A stretch of DNA of 15,672 nucleotides, taken from the NCBI GenBank assembly GCA_023398345.1, contig JAEWSK010000166.1, forward strand, positions 1 through 15,672, written 5' to 3'. The notes under the pieces are model-generated. The model was not told the DNA's origin. It saw only the letters and a list, made by a program, of their open reading frames with translations, and searched no databases. Both the position numbers and the translations under genes were made by a program. Origin of the DNA: Armatimonadota bacterium (GTDB lineage: Bacteria > Armatimonadota > UBA5829). Every line of letters begins with the position of its first letter. The stretch's first letter is position 1. Positions 7,532 through 14,876 of the stretch are shown here, piece after piece.

Positions 7532-8656
7532 TTATTTACAATCGGCTGCGCACTCTATCAGCGCCGATGCAAACTCGGCAGTCTTTGTGAGATCTTTCGC
7601 ATTGAGTTCTTCCGAAGTCGAGTGCGCCCCGGAATACCCTGTTCCTATTACTAACGAAGGAATTCCCGCGGCATTGTATATATTTGCGTCACTTCCACCG
7701 CCGCCCTCAAGAAACGCAGGCTCAATGCCGATCTTGCGAGACGCAGCCATTCCGAGCTTTACTACATCATCATCTTGGGTCCATCGATAGGTCGAATACG
7801 CACGGTTGACGTTGACGGTTGCCTTTGCGCCGATTTTTTCGGCTTCGTTCTCAAAGAGCGACTTCATGTGCTCTATCTGCGCATCTAGCTTTGCATTGTT
7901 ACGACTGCGAGCCTCGGCAGTAACCGTCACAAGATCAGGAATTATGTTTCTGGCCTTGCCGCCCTCTATGCGTCCGATATTGGCTGTCGTCTCGGAGTCG
8001 ATTCGCCCCAACTTCATCTTTGATATAGCATTACTCGCAGCAATTATTGCACTGACTCCGTTCTCGGGCGACATTCCGGCGTGCGCAGCCTTGCCATGAA
8101 TTGTTATTGCAAGGCTGTCATGGGTCGGCGCACTGAGTGTCAGACCGGCAACCGGCCTCTCGGTGTCAAAAACATAGCCCATTTTCGCGCGGATTTTGGA
8201 TTGATCCAAGTTACGCGCTCCGCACAAGCCACGCTCCTCCGAGACGCTAAATATAACTTGAATGTCGCCATGCGCAACTTTGCGCTCAACTATGTCTGTA
8301 ATGCCTTCGATTATAGCGGCGATTCCGGCTTTGTCGTCGGCGCCTAAAATGGTCGAACCGTCTGTCTTAATAGTATCGCCGTCAAAAACAAGCACTATAT
8401 TTTCAGTCGACTCGACCGTATCCATGTGCGCAGACAAAAATATCGGCGTAGCGCCTTGGACATTGCCCTTAAGAAAACCAATCACGTTCCCGGCATTGGC
8501 ATTGATCTTCGGGCCAGCATCATCCTCAACGACTTCAAGTCCAAGTGATGCAAGCTTTACCTTTACGTAATCAGCTACGCCGCGCTCATTGCACGAAAGA
8601 CTGTTTATCGAGACCAAATCGAGAAATATATTTTTTACGCGCTCGGCGTCAATCAT
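7532..8656 (-). CDS. M20-family metallopeptidase, PepT-like (putative tripeptide aminopeptidase)
   Basis: Cytosolic di-zinc aminopeptidase of the PepT/PepT-like branch of M20, expected to remove N-terminal residues from short peptides. 374 residues. Metal and catalytic residues are all visible: His77 and Asp79 in SAHMDT, Asp107 in LGADDKAG, Glu140-Glu141 in SVSEERG (general base and ligand), Asp164 in VFDTER and His345 in GAHSTSEEL. The dimerisation domain lies at about 175-285 and begins SAPTHDSLAITIHGKAAHAG, a typical family sequence. A TTG one codon upstream (8659) is in frame, but GAGGTGA four bases before the ATG at 8656 fits the ATG better. It follows the SIS gene by 27 bases and precedes the DUF3866 gene by 35, so cotranscription is likely. 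The exact peptide substrate cannot be told. Confidence 0.92.
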   Translation of the reverse strand: MIDAERVKNIFLDLVSINSLSCNERGVADYVKVKLASLGLEVVEDDAGPKINANAGNVIGFLKGNVQGATPIFLSAHMDTVESTENIVLVFDGDTIKTDGSTILGADDKAGIAAIIEGITDIVERKVAHGDIQVIFSVSEERGLCGARNLDQSKIRAKMGYVFDTERPVAGLTLSAPTHDSLAITIHGKAAHAGMSPENGVSAIIAASNAISKMKLGRIDSETTANIGRIEGGKARNIIPDLVTVTAEARSRNNAKLDAQIEHMKSLFENEAEKIGAKATVNVNRAYSTYRWTQDDDVVKLGMAASRKIGIEPAFLEGGGGSDANIYNAAGIPSLVIGTGYSGAHSTSEELNAKDLTKTAEFASALIECAADCK

Positions 8657-8683
8657 CAAATCACCTCATATTACAAGCGCATT

Positions 8684-9724
8684 TTACCTGGTAAGCGTTA
8701 CTTTGCTAAGTCCGCGTGGCCTGTCAGGATCTAGTCCGCGCGATATCGCAATAAAATATGCGAGATATTGGCCGGGAATTATATAGACCAAAGGACTGAG
8801 TTCTTCGTCAATATGAACATCCAGCCGCAGCGGGAACGTCGCACTGGAAAGTATTTCATCTTCACTGCTTATTATGGCGAGTTCCACTTTACGCTCATTA
8901 AGACGTGCAGCCATGTCAGATATTGTTGAAAACGCCTTTCCCGGCGGTGCGATAAGAAAACATGCTTCATTTTCCATCACTGCTGCAATCGGGCCATGCA
9001 GAAAGTCCGCTGCCGAATATGCAAGCATGCCGACGTAATTCGTCTCGGCAAGCTTGAGTGCTGTCTCAAGCGCCGTGCAATAGTTGAAGCCGCGCGAAAT
9101 CACATATCCCTTACTCATAAAGCGATAGCGTTCTGCGCGCTTGGCCATAAAGTCCTCGATAGCGAGCGCCGAGCGCATCGCATTCGCGCACTCTAAAAGC
9201 TGCTTTCTGGCATGTTCGACATCATGCAACAGTGACGCGCTCAACAAATACAGCGCCGCAAGCGTAGAAGTATAAGTTTTTGTCGCGGCAACACCCTTTT
9301 CGGGTCCGGCATGGCACAGGATAGTGTGATCAGCTATCTGCGTAATGGTCGAGCCAGCAACATTTGTGATTGCAGCAGTTAGCGCCCCCGCCTCTTTGCA
9401 GCATTTTAAGTATTCCGCCACGTCTGTCGCCTGGCCGGACTGCGAAATTCCAATCACCAGCACGCGGTCCATCTTAAGTTTTGCATCGTATAGCGTAAAT
9501 ACTGACGAATCAGCAAGGCCCACAGGAATCGAATTTTTTATCTCCAGAAGGTACTTGCCGTATATTGCAGCGTGGTCGGAAGTTCCACGTGCGGCCATTA
9601 TCACGAAACGAATGTCTCTGCGTTCTATCTCGGCAGCGAGACGCGCCACGCTTTCTTGTTCTTCGTCAATCAGCCGCCCAATAACGTCCGGCTGTTCGCG
9701 GATCTCATCATACATAAATGACAT
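8684..9724 (-). CDS. SIS-domain aminosugar-phosphate isomerase/deaminase (GlmS isomerase-like, NagB-II type)
   Basis: 346 residues with two SIS domains, equal to the isomerase half of GlmS without the glutaminase half. Such stand-alone enzymes usually interconvert glucosamine 6-phosphate and fructose 6-phosphate plus ammonia (NagB-II) or act on related sugar phosphates. Motifs: MYDEIREQP near the N-terminus, AARGTSDHAA (44-53), the phosphate-binding SQSGQATD (94-101), AGPEKGVAATKTYTS (139-153) and SRGFNYCTALETALKLAE (210-227). Residues equivalent to E. coli GlmS Lys485, Glu488, His504 and Lys603 appear as Lys224, Glu227, His243 (in LHGP) and Lys341 (in RGLSKVT). The sugar chemistry is therefore probably intact. 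The mtlD stop touches its ATG (TAAATG), and GGAG lies 8 bases upstream inside mtlD. Substrate is inferred; a fructosamine or other amino-sugar phosphate is possible. Confidence 0.88.
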   Translation of the reverse strand: MSFMYDEIREQPDVIGRLIDEEQESVARLAAEIERRDIRFVIMAARGTSDHAAIYGKYLLEIKNSIPVGLADSSVFTLYDAKLKMDRVLVIGISQSGQATDVAEYLKCCKEAGALTAAITNVAGSTITQIADHTILCHAGPEKGVAATKTYTSTLAALYLLSASLLHDVEHARKQLLECANAMRSALAIEDFMAKRAERYRFMSKGYVISRGFNYCTALETALKLAETNYVGMLAYSAADFLHGPIAAVMENEACFLIAPPGKAFSTISDMAARLNERKVELAIISSEDEILSSATFPLRLDVHIDEELSPLVYIIPGQYLAYFIAISRGLDPDRPRGLSKVTLTR

Positions 9725-10903
9725 TTACTTTGCTCCAAACTCTGAGACTACAGACTCGTATTGCTTTATAATTTCTTGTGTCAGCGGGGAATCCGGATCA
9801 AGACCGCTGATCGTGCCCAAAGCGGCTAGCACACCTTCACTTTTGACAATCACCTGCACTTTAGGCGCGGTGCGATCTCCCGGCGGATCGAAATGCAGCC
9901 CAGCAGCGATGGCTTTGCAGAGATTTGTCGGAAACTCGCCGCATTCGCATGCGAGCTTCGCCGCGCCGACGAGCCTATCATCCGGGCTGAGTTTTCGCAT
10001 CGGATCGCCGCCTACGCGCGAGACTTGATCGCCCAGCGCAACATTGGCAAATCGAGCCAAAAGATCGTCTACATGAGCCCAGTGCTCCTGCGGATCGAAG
10101 CCATGCTTTGCAATCAGCGCCTTGCCGGTCTCGCCAAGAACCGCGCGCACGGCTGCGCTGACCTGCTCGTCAGCCATTGCCTGATATATATATTCATAGC
10201 CTTTGAGATAGCCAAAATAGGCAGCGGCGGCATGGCCTGCATTGTGAGCATATAGCTTGCGATCCACAAACGCCTGAAAATTGCCGCTCGGCTCGACTCC
10301 GACAATCTCCGGAAACTCGCCCTTTATGCCTGCCTTAGATACCGGAAGGTGCTTATACGGCTCGACAATAATGAGCAGCGGGTCTTCGCTCTTTTGCTCT
10401 GCTGTCATTACAGGAACCATTCGACCGACAACGCTCTCGACAAATCCAATTTTCTCTTCGAGATAAGCGTGATATTTTTCAGGCAGTGCTTTGGCCACTT
10501 CGCCCTTTAGAAACGGCCCCATGTTCTGCAAATTCTCACAGATGATGATATTGATCGGCGTTTCAACGCCTGCATCTGCACGAGCTTTAACCCCGGCGGC
10601 AATCGTCGGAGCAATTAGCGGCAGTACGTTCACGCCTACTGCGGTACACATAATATCGGCAGTGCGCACCTCCTCAGCAACTGCAGGCACGTCAAGCCCA
10701 CTGACTGCGCGCACATTTTTGACTATGATAGTCTCCGGGTTTTCCTGTGCGTATCGAATCGGATAGGAGTGCCGCTCGTTGAACTGCTTCACCAAATCGG
10801 CCATAACATCCACAAACACAACTTCAAAACCTGACTCGCTGAACAATTGTCCTGCAAACCCGCGGCCAATATTGCCGCCACCAAACTGAATCGCCTTACG
10901 CAA
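9725..10903 (-). CDS. mtlD: Mannitol-1-phosphate 5-dehydrogenase
   Basis: NAD-dependent polyol-phosphate dehydrogenase that interconverts mannitol 1-phosphate and fructose 6-phosphate. 392 residues, normal for the family (about 380). The N-terminal Rossmann motif is FGGGNIGRGF (7-16), with an acidic residue (VDV, 31-33) after the second strand for NAD. The catalytic Lys-Asn-His set is in DRKLYAHNAGHA: Lys216, Asn221, His224. ICENLQNMG (121-129) and VVGRMVP (158-164) are further family motifs. The frame extends to a GTG at 10918, but that GTG overlaps GGGAGGA, the ribosome site for TTG at 10903, whose product starts MRKAIQFGGGN like known MtlD proteins. No mannitol PTS gene is in the window, so the physiological direction is open; another hexitol phosphate cannot be excluded. 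First gene of the four-gene run. Confidence 0.9.
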   Translation of the reverse strand: MRKAIQFGGGNIGRGFAGQLFSESGFEVVFVDVMADLVKQFNERHSYPIRYAQENPETIIVKNVRAVSGLDVPAVAEEVRTADIMCTAVGVNVLPLIAPTIAAGVKARADAGVETPINIIICENLQNMGPFLKGEVAKALPEKYHAYLEEKIGFVESVVGRMVPVMTAEQKSEDPLLIIVEPYKHLPVSKAGIKGEFPEIVGVEPSGNFQAFVDRKLYAHNAGHAAAAYFGYLKGYEYIYQAMADEQVSAAVRAVLGETGKALIAKHGFDPQEHWAHVDDLLARFANVALGDQVSRVGGDPMRKLSPDDRLVGAAKLACECGEFPTNLCKAIAAGLHFDPPGDRTAPKVQVIVKSEGVLAALGTISGLDPDSPLTQEIIKQYESVVSEFGAK

Positions 10904-10909
10904 AACTAT

Positions 10910-10916
10910 TCCTCCC
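10910..10916 (-). promoter_or_regulatory. Ribosome binding site fixing the mtlD TTG start
   Basis: GGGAGGA lies 6 bases upstream of TTG at 10903. The in-frame GTG at 10918 overlaps this site and cannot be the start. I see no convincing promoter or terminator in the 130-base gap 10904-11033, so the run may be read from mutS2 or from an unrecognised promoter. Confidence 0.8.
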
Positions 10917-11033
10917 ACTTAAATGGTATATGTAGATAATCATCAAGATTACAGAATTTATATGTTCAATCACCGACATCTGCTGCTGCGCACATAAAAT
11001 TGCCGTAAACTGATTTTAGATGGATCTATCTCT

Positions 11034-13412
11034 CTATTTCATTGTTACGACAGTTGCGCCGGAACCACCTTCGGACGGCTCGCCGAGTCTGTATGACTGC
11101 ACACCCGGATGGTTCTTTAAAAGCTCCCAGACGACTTGACGCAGCGCACCGGTTCCCTTGCCGTGCACGATCCTAAGATTGCGCATTCCGGCGGCCATTG
11201 CGTCGTCAATATATTTGTCAACTTCAATAAGCGCCGCCTCTGCGCGCATGCCGCGAACATGTATCTCGGGCTCAAACTCTCGCGCTTTCTCAAGCGCCAT
11301 TTTGGACTCATTGGACTGCGGCCGAACTTCTTTGGCCACACCCTTTGCCTTGCGCAGCGCAGAAATCGGAACGTTGACGCGCATCGCACCGATCAATACG
11401 ACAACCTTACCGTCCACAGGCCCCTCGGCAATAACACCGTCTTGATTGACGTTAGCAATTCGCACGGGCATGCCCGGGCTTAGGTCAGTGTCGCGAGACA
11501 ATCGCTCATCTTCAGGCTCTTTAGCAGGCGGTACGGCAGTGCGCACTTCAAATTGCTCTATAAGGCTCTCAGCTTTTTTCTTGAGATCCTGGGCACGCTT
11601 CGAATCTTTCTTTTGCGCTGAAAGCTGCTCTAGGGTATTATCGAGCTTGCGCTGATACGCTTCGAGCATTGATTGTGCCCTCTCACGGGCCTTATCTTCA
11701 ACACGTCCGCGCGCTGACTCAAGCTGCGCAAGTTGCTCTTCGTAGCGACGTCGAACGGCATCAGCGTCAGATACTATTCTCTGAGCGTCGATTCTATCTT
11801 TTGCCGCGGCGCGATGCGTCTCTTCGAGCTTGCGAATTAAGTCATCGGCCACTGCGGTCTCACTGCCGAGGCTCGCTTTCGCCTCAAGAATTATCGACTG
11901 ATCCAACCCAAGCCTGCCTGCGATTGCAAACGCATTGCTTGCACCGGGCAAGCCGACCTGCAGGCGATAGGTCGGACGAAGTGTCTCAGGATCGAATTCG
12001 ACACGCGCATTTTGAATATCCTCACGTTGATACGCGAATTCTTTAAGTTCGCCATAGTGAGTTGTTGCAACAATTTTTGCGCCGCGCTGAAGTAAAAAGT
12101 CGAGGATCGCCTTTGCCAGTGCCGCGCCCTCAGCCGGATCGGTTCCCGCACCGATTTCGTCGAAAAGTACAAGCGAATTGCCACCCTTGCGAGACGTATT
12201 TCCCCCAACACTGCGTGTAATTCGCACGATATTGTTCATATGCGAGGAAAATGTCGATAACGATTGCTCTATGCTCTGCTCATCGCCTATGTCGGCAAAT
12301 ATTTTATCAAACACGGCAAGTTCAGTGCCCGGTTCGGCAGGGATATGCATTCCACTTGCACCCATTAGCGCAAACAGACCGATAGTCTTTAGACTCACGG
12401 TTTTGCCGCCGGTATTGGGGCCGGTGATTAAAATCGCATTGAAGTCCTTTCCAAGCGTGACGTCGATTGGCACGACCTCGCCTCCGAGCAAAGGATGGCG
12501 GCCCGATATAATATCTATTCGACCAGCGTCGTTTAAAATAGGCTCGGTCGAACCTTGAGCTATGCTCAATTTGGCGCGCGCTGCTATGGCATCGACAATG
12601 CCTACGACATTGAGCGTAGCAAGAATTTGCTCGCTGGCCTCGCCGATCTTGGCAGTAAGCGCAGCCAGAACTTTCTCTATTTCATCGCGCTCTTTTACGG
12701 CGAGCTGCTTGCGCCGGTTGCCAAGTTCGACTACAGCGGAAGGCTCTACAAAGAGCGTCGCACCGGATGCGCTGGAATCGTGAACGATGCCCGGCACTAC
12801 CCCTTTATATTCGGCCTTGACCGGTATGCAGTATCTATCGCTTCGGATGGTGATTACGGGCTCTTGGATGGCGGTGCGATACTGGCTGGACTGGATAAAA
12901 GTGTGCATTTTTTCAGTCAGGCGCGAATGCGCGACGCGCAATTCAGAACGCACTCGCGCAAGAGTCGCACTAGCCGAGTCCAACACCTCGCCTGAAGATG
13001 AAATCGCCTTAGAAATCGAATCTTCTATCGACTTAAACTGCTCAATCTCGCCGCCCAAGTCACCCAAAATGACATACTTGGGTTTGAGCTTGTTTAGAAA
13101 CACCCCGAGGCGTGCAGAGGCCTGCAGCGTGCCGAGAATCGACAGCAGTTCGTGCGGCTGGAGCAGGGCTTCGATACCCGCGCGCTCGACTTGATGCCGA
13201 ACATCCTCAATTCCACCGAGGGGAATATTTCCCTCGTATTGTAAAATTGCGCGCGCCTCGGAAGTCTCGCTCTGTTTTCGCCGTGCCGTTTCAAGATCGG
13301 TGGTAGGGTACGAAAGACCGGCGACCTCTCGCCCAATTGCGCAGGCCGCCTGGTCTTGAAGCTTCGATATCACCTTCTCGAACTCAAGAACTCTGAGGGT
13401 ATGTTCCTCCAT
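11034..13412 (-). CDS. mutS2: MutS2 family ATPase/Smr-domain protein
   Basis: 792 residues, normal for MutS2 (about 780-790). Known roles in the family are suppression of recombination and, in Bacillus, rescue of collided ribosomes. Order: core/lever region 1-300; ATPase with Walker A GPNTGGKT at 331-338, the DEQSIEQSLSTFSSHM motif at about 377-392 and Walker B LVLFDE at about 414-419; a long charged coiled coil at about 518-625; a KOW-like strand region at 645-690; and a C-terminal Smr domain from about 715 with VHGKGTGALR (749-758). It lacks the MutS mismatch-recognition domain, as expected. The usual LDLR motif of the Smr domain reads IHVR (717-720), without its Asp. A 7-8 residue insertion (around GGNTSRKGG) precedes Walker B. 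ATG 13412 gives MEEHTLRVLEF, matching family starts; a TTG two codons earlier is less likely. No ribosome site precedes the ATG. Confidence 0.95.
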   Translation of the reverse strand: MEEHTLRVLEFEKVISKLQDQAACAIGREVAGLSYPTTDLETARRKQSETSEARAILQYEGNIPLGGIEDVRHQVERAGIEALLQPHELLSILGTLQASARLGVFLNKLKPKYVILGDLGGEIEQFKSIEDSISKAISSSGEVLDSASATLARVRSELRVAHSRLTEKMHTFIQSSQYRTAIQEPVITIRSDRYCIPVKAEYKGVVPGIVHDSSASGATLFVEPSAVVELGNRRKQLAVKERDEIEKVLAALTAKIGEASEQILATLNVVGIVDAIAARAKLSIAQGSTEPILNDAGRIDIISGRHPLLGGEVVPIDVTLGKDFNAILITGPNTGGKTVSLKTIGLFALMGASGMHIPAEPGTELAVFDKIFADIGDEQSIEQSLSTFSSHMNNIVRITRSVGGNTSRKGGNSLVLFDEIGAGTDPAEGAALAKAILDFLLQRGAKIVATTHYGELKEFAYQREDIQNARVEFDPETLRPTYRLQVGLPGASNAFAIAGRLGLDQSIILEAKASLGSETAVADDLIRKLEETHRAAAKDRIDAQRIVSDADAVRRRYEEQLAQLESARGRVEDKARERAQSMLEAYQRKLDNTLEQLSAQKKDSKRAQDLKKKAESLIEQFEVRTAVPPAKEPEDERLSRDTDLSPGMPVRIANVNQDGVIAEGPVDGKVVVLIGAMRVNVPISALRKAKGVAKEVRPQSNESKMALEKAREFEPEIHVRGMRAEAALIEVDKYIDDAMAAGMRNLRIVHGKGTGALRQVVWELLKNHPGVQSYRLGEPSEGGSGATVVTMK

Positions 13413-13422
13413 GATCAAGAAG

Positions 13423-13451
13423 ATTATAGCACGGCGAGAGATCGCTGTCAG
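13423..13451 (-). promoter_or_regulatory. Near-consensus sigma-70 promoter for mutS2
   Basis: CTGACA (13446-13451) is separated by 17 bases from TATAAT (13423-13428), matching consensus at 11 of 12 positions with ideal spacing. The expected start point is about 13416, only some 4 bases before the mutS2 ATG. It fills the 49-base gap between the aminotransferase stop and mutS2. Confidence 0.82.
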
Positions 13452-13461
13452 CTTTCAGCAT

Positions 13462-14754
13462 CTACTCCAATCCAGACTCGCATGACACGCCCTCAAGCAT
13501 TGCGCCTATTTCTTCGACGGATTCTGCAATTATTGAGACGGCCGTATCAAGTTCGGATTCGGATATAATTAAAGGCGGCTCGACTCGGACAACCTTCGGG
13601 TTATTGAGACTGTATGCCGCGAGAAGGTCGCGCCGACCGCAACTTGCAATAACAAGCGCCGCGATGTCGTCTTCTGCAAATTCGATTCCCGCAAGCAGTC
13701 CCTTGCCACGCACTTCTTTTATCATCCACGGATAGCGCTTTTGCACCTCTTGAAGACGAGCAAGCAGTTTATCGCCAAGAACTCTCGACCGTTCGACAAC
13801 GCCGTCTTCGATTGTTGTCTTTATCGCCGCAATAATTGCAGCGCATGCGAGCGGGTTGCCGCCGAATGTGGTCGAATGCAGATAAGGGTTCTTGCCAAAC
13901 ATCGAATCCCATATATCGGCATTGGCTGAAAATGCCCCAACCGGCATCACGCCGCCGCCCAGCGCCTTGGCCATTGTCACAATATCCGGCTGCACTGCAT
14001 AGTGCTCACTCGCATACATCTTTCCAGTGCGACCAAAGGCAGTGCGCACTTCGTCGAATATAAGCAAAGTGCCATTGGCGTCGCATATCTCGCGCACTTT
14101 TGCAAAGTAATCGTCCGGCGCGATTATCACCCCACCCTCGCCCTGAACTACTTCAAGAATTACGGCGGCAGTGCGTTCGCTGATTGCATCGGACAGTGAA
14201 TCGGCATCACCAAACTTAACATGCTTTGTCTCGGGAAGCAGCGGCTCAAATCCCTGCTTATAGACATCCCTGCCGGATACTGATAAACTGCCAAAGCTCT
14301 TGCCATGAAAGCCATTTATTGCGCCAATGAACTCCGGTCTGCCGGTATGCTTGCGCGCAGCTTTCAACGCGCCTTCTACTGCCTCTGTCCCCGAATTGCA
14401 TAAAAACGAATAATTGATATCGCCCGGCAAAATGCTCGCAAGCAACTCGCACGCGTCGCCAAGCTCGGTTGACATAAAAAAGTGGCTTTTTAGCGCCTCA
14501 TTTTCAAGCTGGGTTTTGACTGCCTCTACGACTTTTGGGTTTAGATGACCAAGGCTAAACGCGCCGTAGCCACCAACACAGTCAAGAAACTTTCTGCCGG
14601 ACACATCCCAAATATAGCAGCCTTTCGCACGTTCTTCAGGAATATGAAAACCACTGAAGCTGAGTATGTTCGCAATCCCCGGACTGACATATCGCCTATA
14701 TTTCTCGGTCGTTTGCTCGCTTAATCTCTCGACCGCTGCTTCATCTAACGCCAT
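13462..14754 (-). CDS. Class III PLP aminotransferase, putrescine/ornithine aminotransferase-like
   Basis: PLP enzyme moving an amino group from a diamine or basic amino acid to a 2-oxo acid. 430 residues. Motifs: GGYGAFSLGHLNP (61-73), the phosphate-binding NSGTEAVE (120-127), FHGKSFG (149-155), GEGGV (205-209), IFDEVRTAFGRTG (232-244) with the PLP-nitrogen Asp234, and MAKALGGG (261-268) with the Schiff-base Lys263. The stretch from VQPDIVTMAKAL through HSTTFGGNPLACAA and the late LNNPKVVRVEPPL resemble E. coli putrescine aminotransferase more than acetylornithine aminotransferase, from memory. DEVRTAFG replaces the commoner DEVQTGFG. In-frame starts exist at GTG 14802 and ATG 14766, but GGAGG five bases before ATG 14754 decides the start. 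It has its own promoter and no polyamine genes next to it, so the substrate is unproven. Confidence 0.9.
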   Translation of the reverse strand: MALDEAAVERLSEQTTEKYRRYVSPGIANILSFSGFHIPEERAKGCYIWDVSGRKFLDCVGGYGAFSLGHLNPKVVEAVKTQLENEALKSHFFMSTELGDACELLASILPGDINYSFLCNSGTEAVEGALKAARKHTGRPEFIGAINGFHGKSFGSLSVSGRDVYKQGFEPLLPETKHVKFGDADSLSDAISERTAAVILEVVQGEGGVIIAPDDYFAKVREICDANGTLLIFDEVRTAFGRTGKMYASEHYAVQPDIVTMAKALGGGVMPVGAFSANADIWDSMFGKNPYLHSTTFGGNPLACAAIIAAIKTTIEDGVVERSRVLGDKLLARLQEVQKRYPWMIKEVRGKGLLAGIEFAEDDIAALVIASCGRRDLLAAYSLNNPKVVRVEPPLIISESELDTAVSIIAESVEEIGAMLEGVSCESGLE

Positions 14755-14759
14755 TAAGT

Positions 14760-14764
14760 CCTCC
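14760..14764 (-). promoter_or_regulatory. Ribosome binding site that sets the aminotransferase start
   Basis: GGAGG five bases before ATG 14754. The site overlaps an upstream in-frame ATG (ATGGAGGACTTAATG), so initiation at the first ATG would have no ribosome site of its own. Confidence 0.75.
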
Positions 14765-14770
14765 ATAACG

Positions 14771-14800
14771 AAAATACCGCCCGCTTGATATGCGGACGGC
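14771..14800 (-). terminator. Terminator-like hairpin between the flavoprotein and aminotransferase genes
   Basis: On the minus strand GCCGTCCGC (14800-14792), loop ATATCAA, GCGGGCGGT (14784-14776), then ATTTT. The 9-bp stem includes two G-U pairs. It lies 77 bases past the flavoprotein stop and could end that transcript. It also overlaps the expected start point of the aminotransferase promoter, so it may instead be a 5' stem in that mRNA. Confidence 0.55.
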
Positions 14801-14803
14801 ACT

Positions 14804-14833
14804 ATAATACATCCTACGGGCCAACCAATTCAA
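14804..14833 (-). promoter_or_regulatory. Sigma-70-type promoter for the aminotransferase gene
   Basis: TTGAAT (14828-14833), an 18-base spacer, then TATTAT (14804-14809). Matches are 4 of 6 and 5 of 6. Transcription should begin near 14797, inside the 5' arm of the adjoining hairpin, giving a leader of about 43 bases. Confidence 0.6.
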
Positions 14834-14876
14834 GCCAATACAATTAGCCGCAATCTAGTATTCATACACAGTCGTG

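Noticed and set aside
9345..10028. 227-codon plus-strand open frame
   Set aside because: It lies antisense across the SIS and mtlD genes, is very rich in Ser/Ala/Pro as expected of a shadow frame, and has no recognisable domain.
10904..11033. AT-rich gap before mtlD examined for promoter and terminator
   Set aside because: TTGAAC and TATAAA-like words occur but not at workable spacing, and only 4-bp inverted repeats are present.
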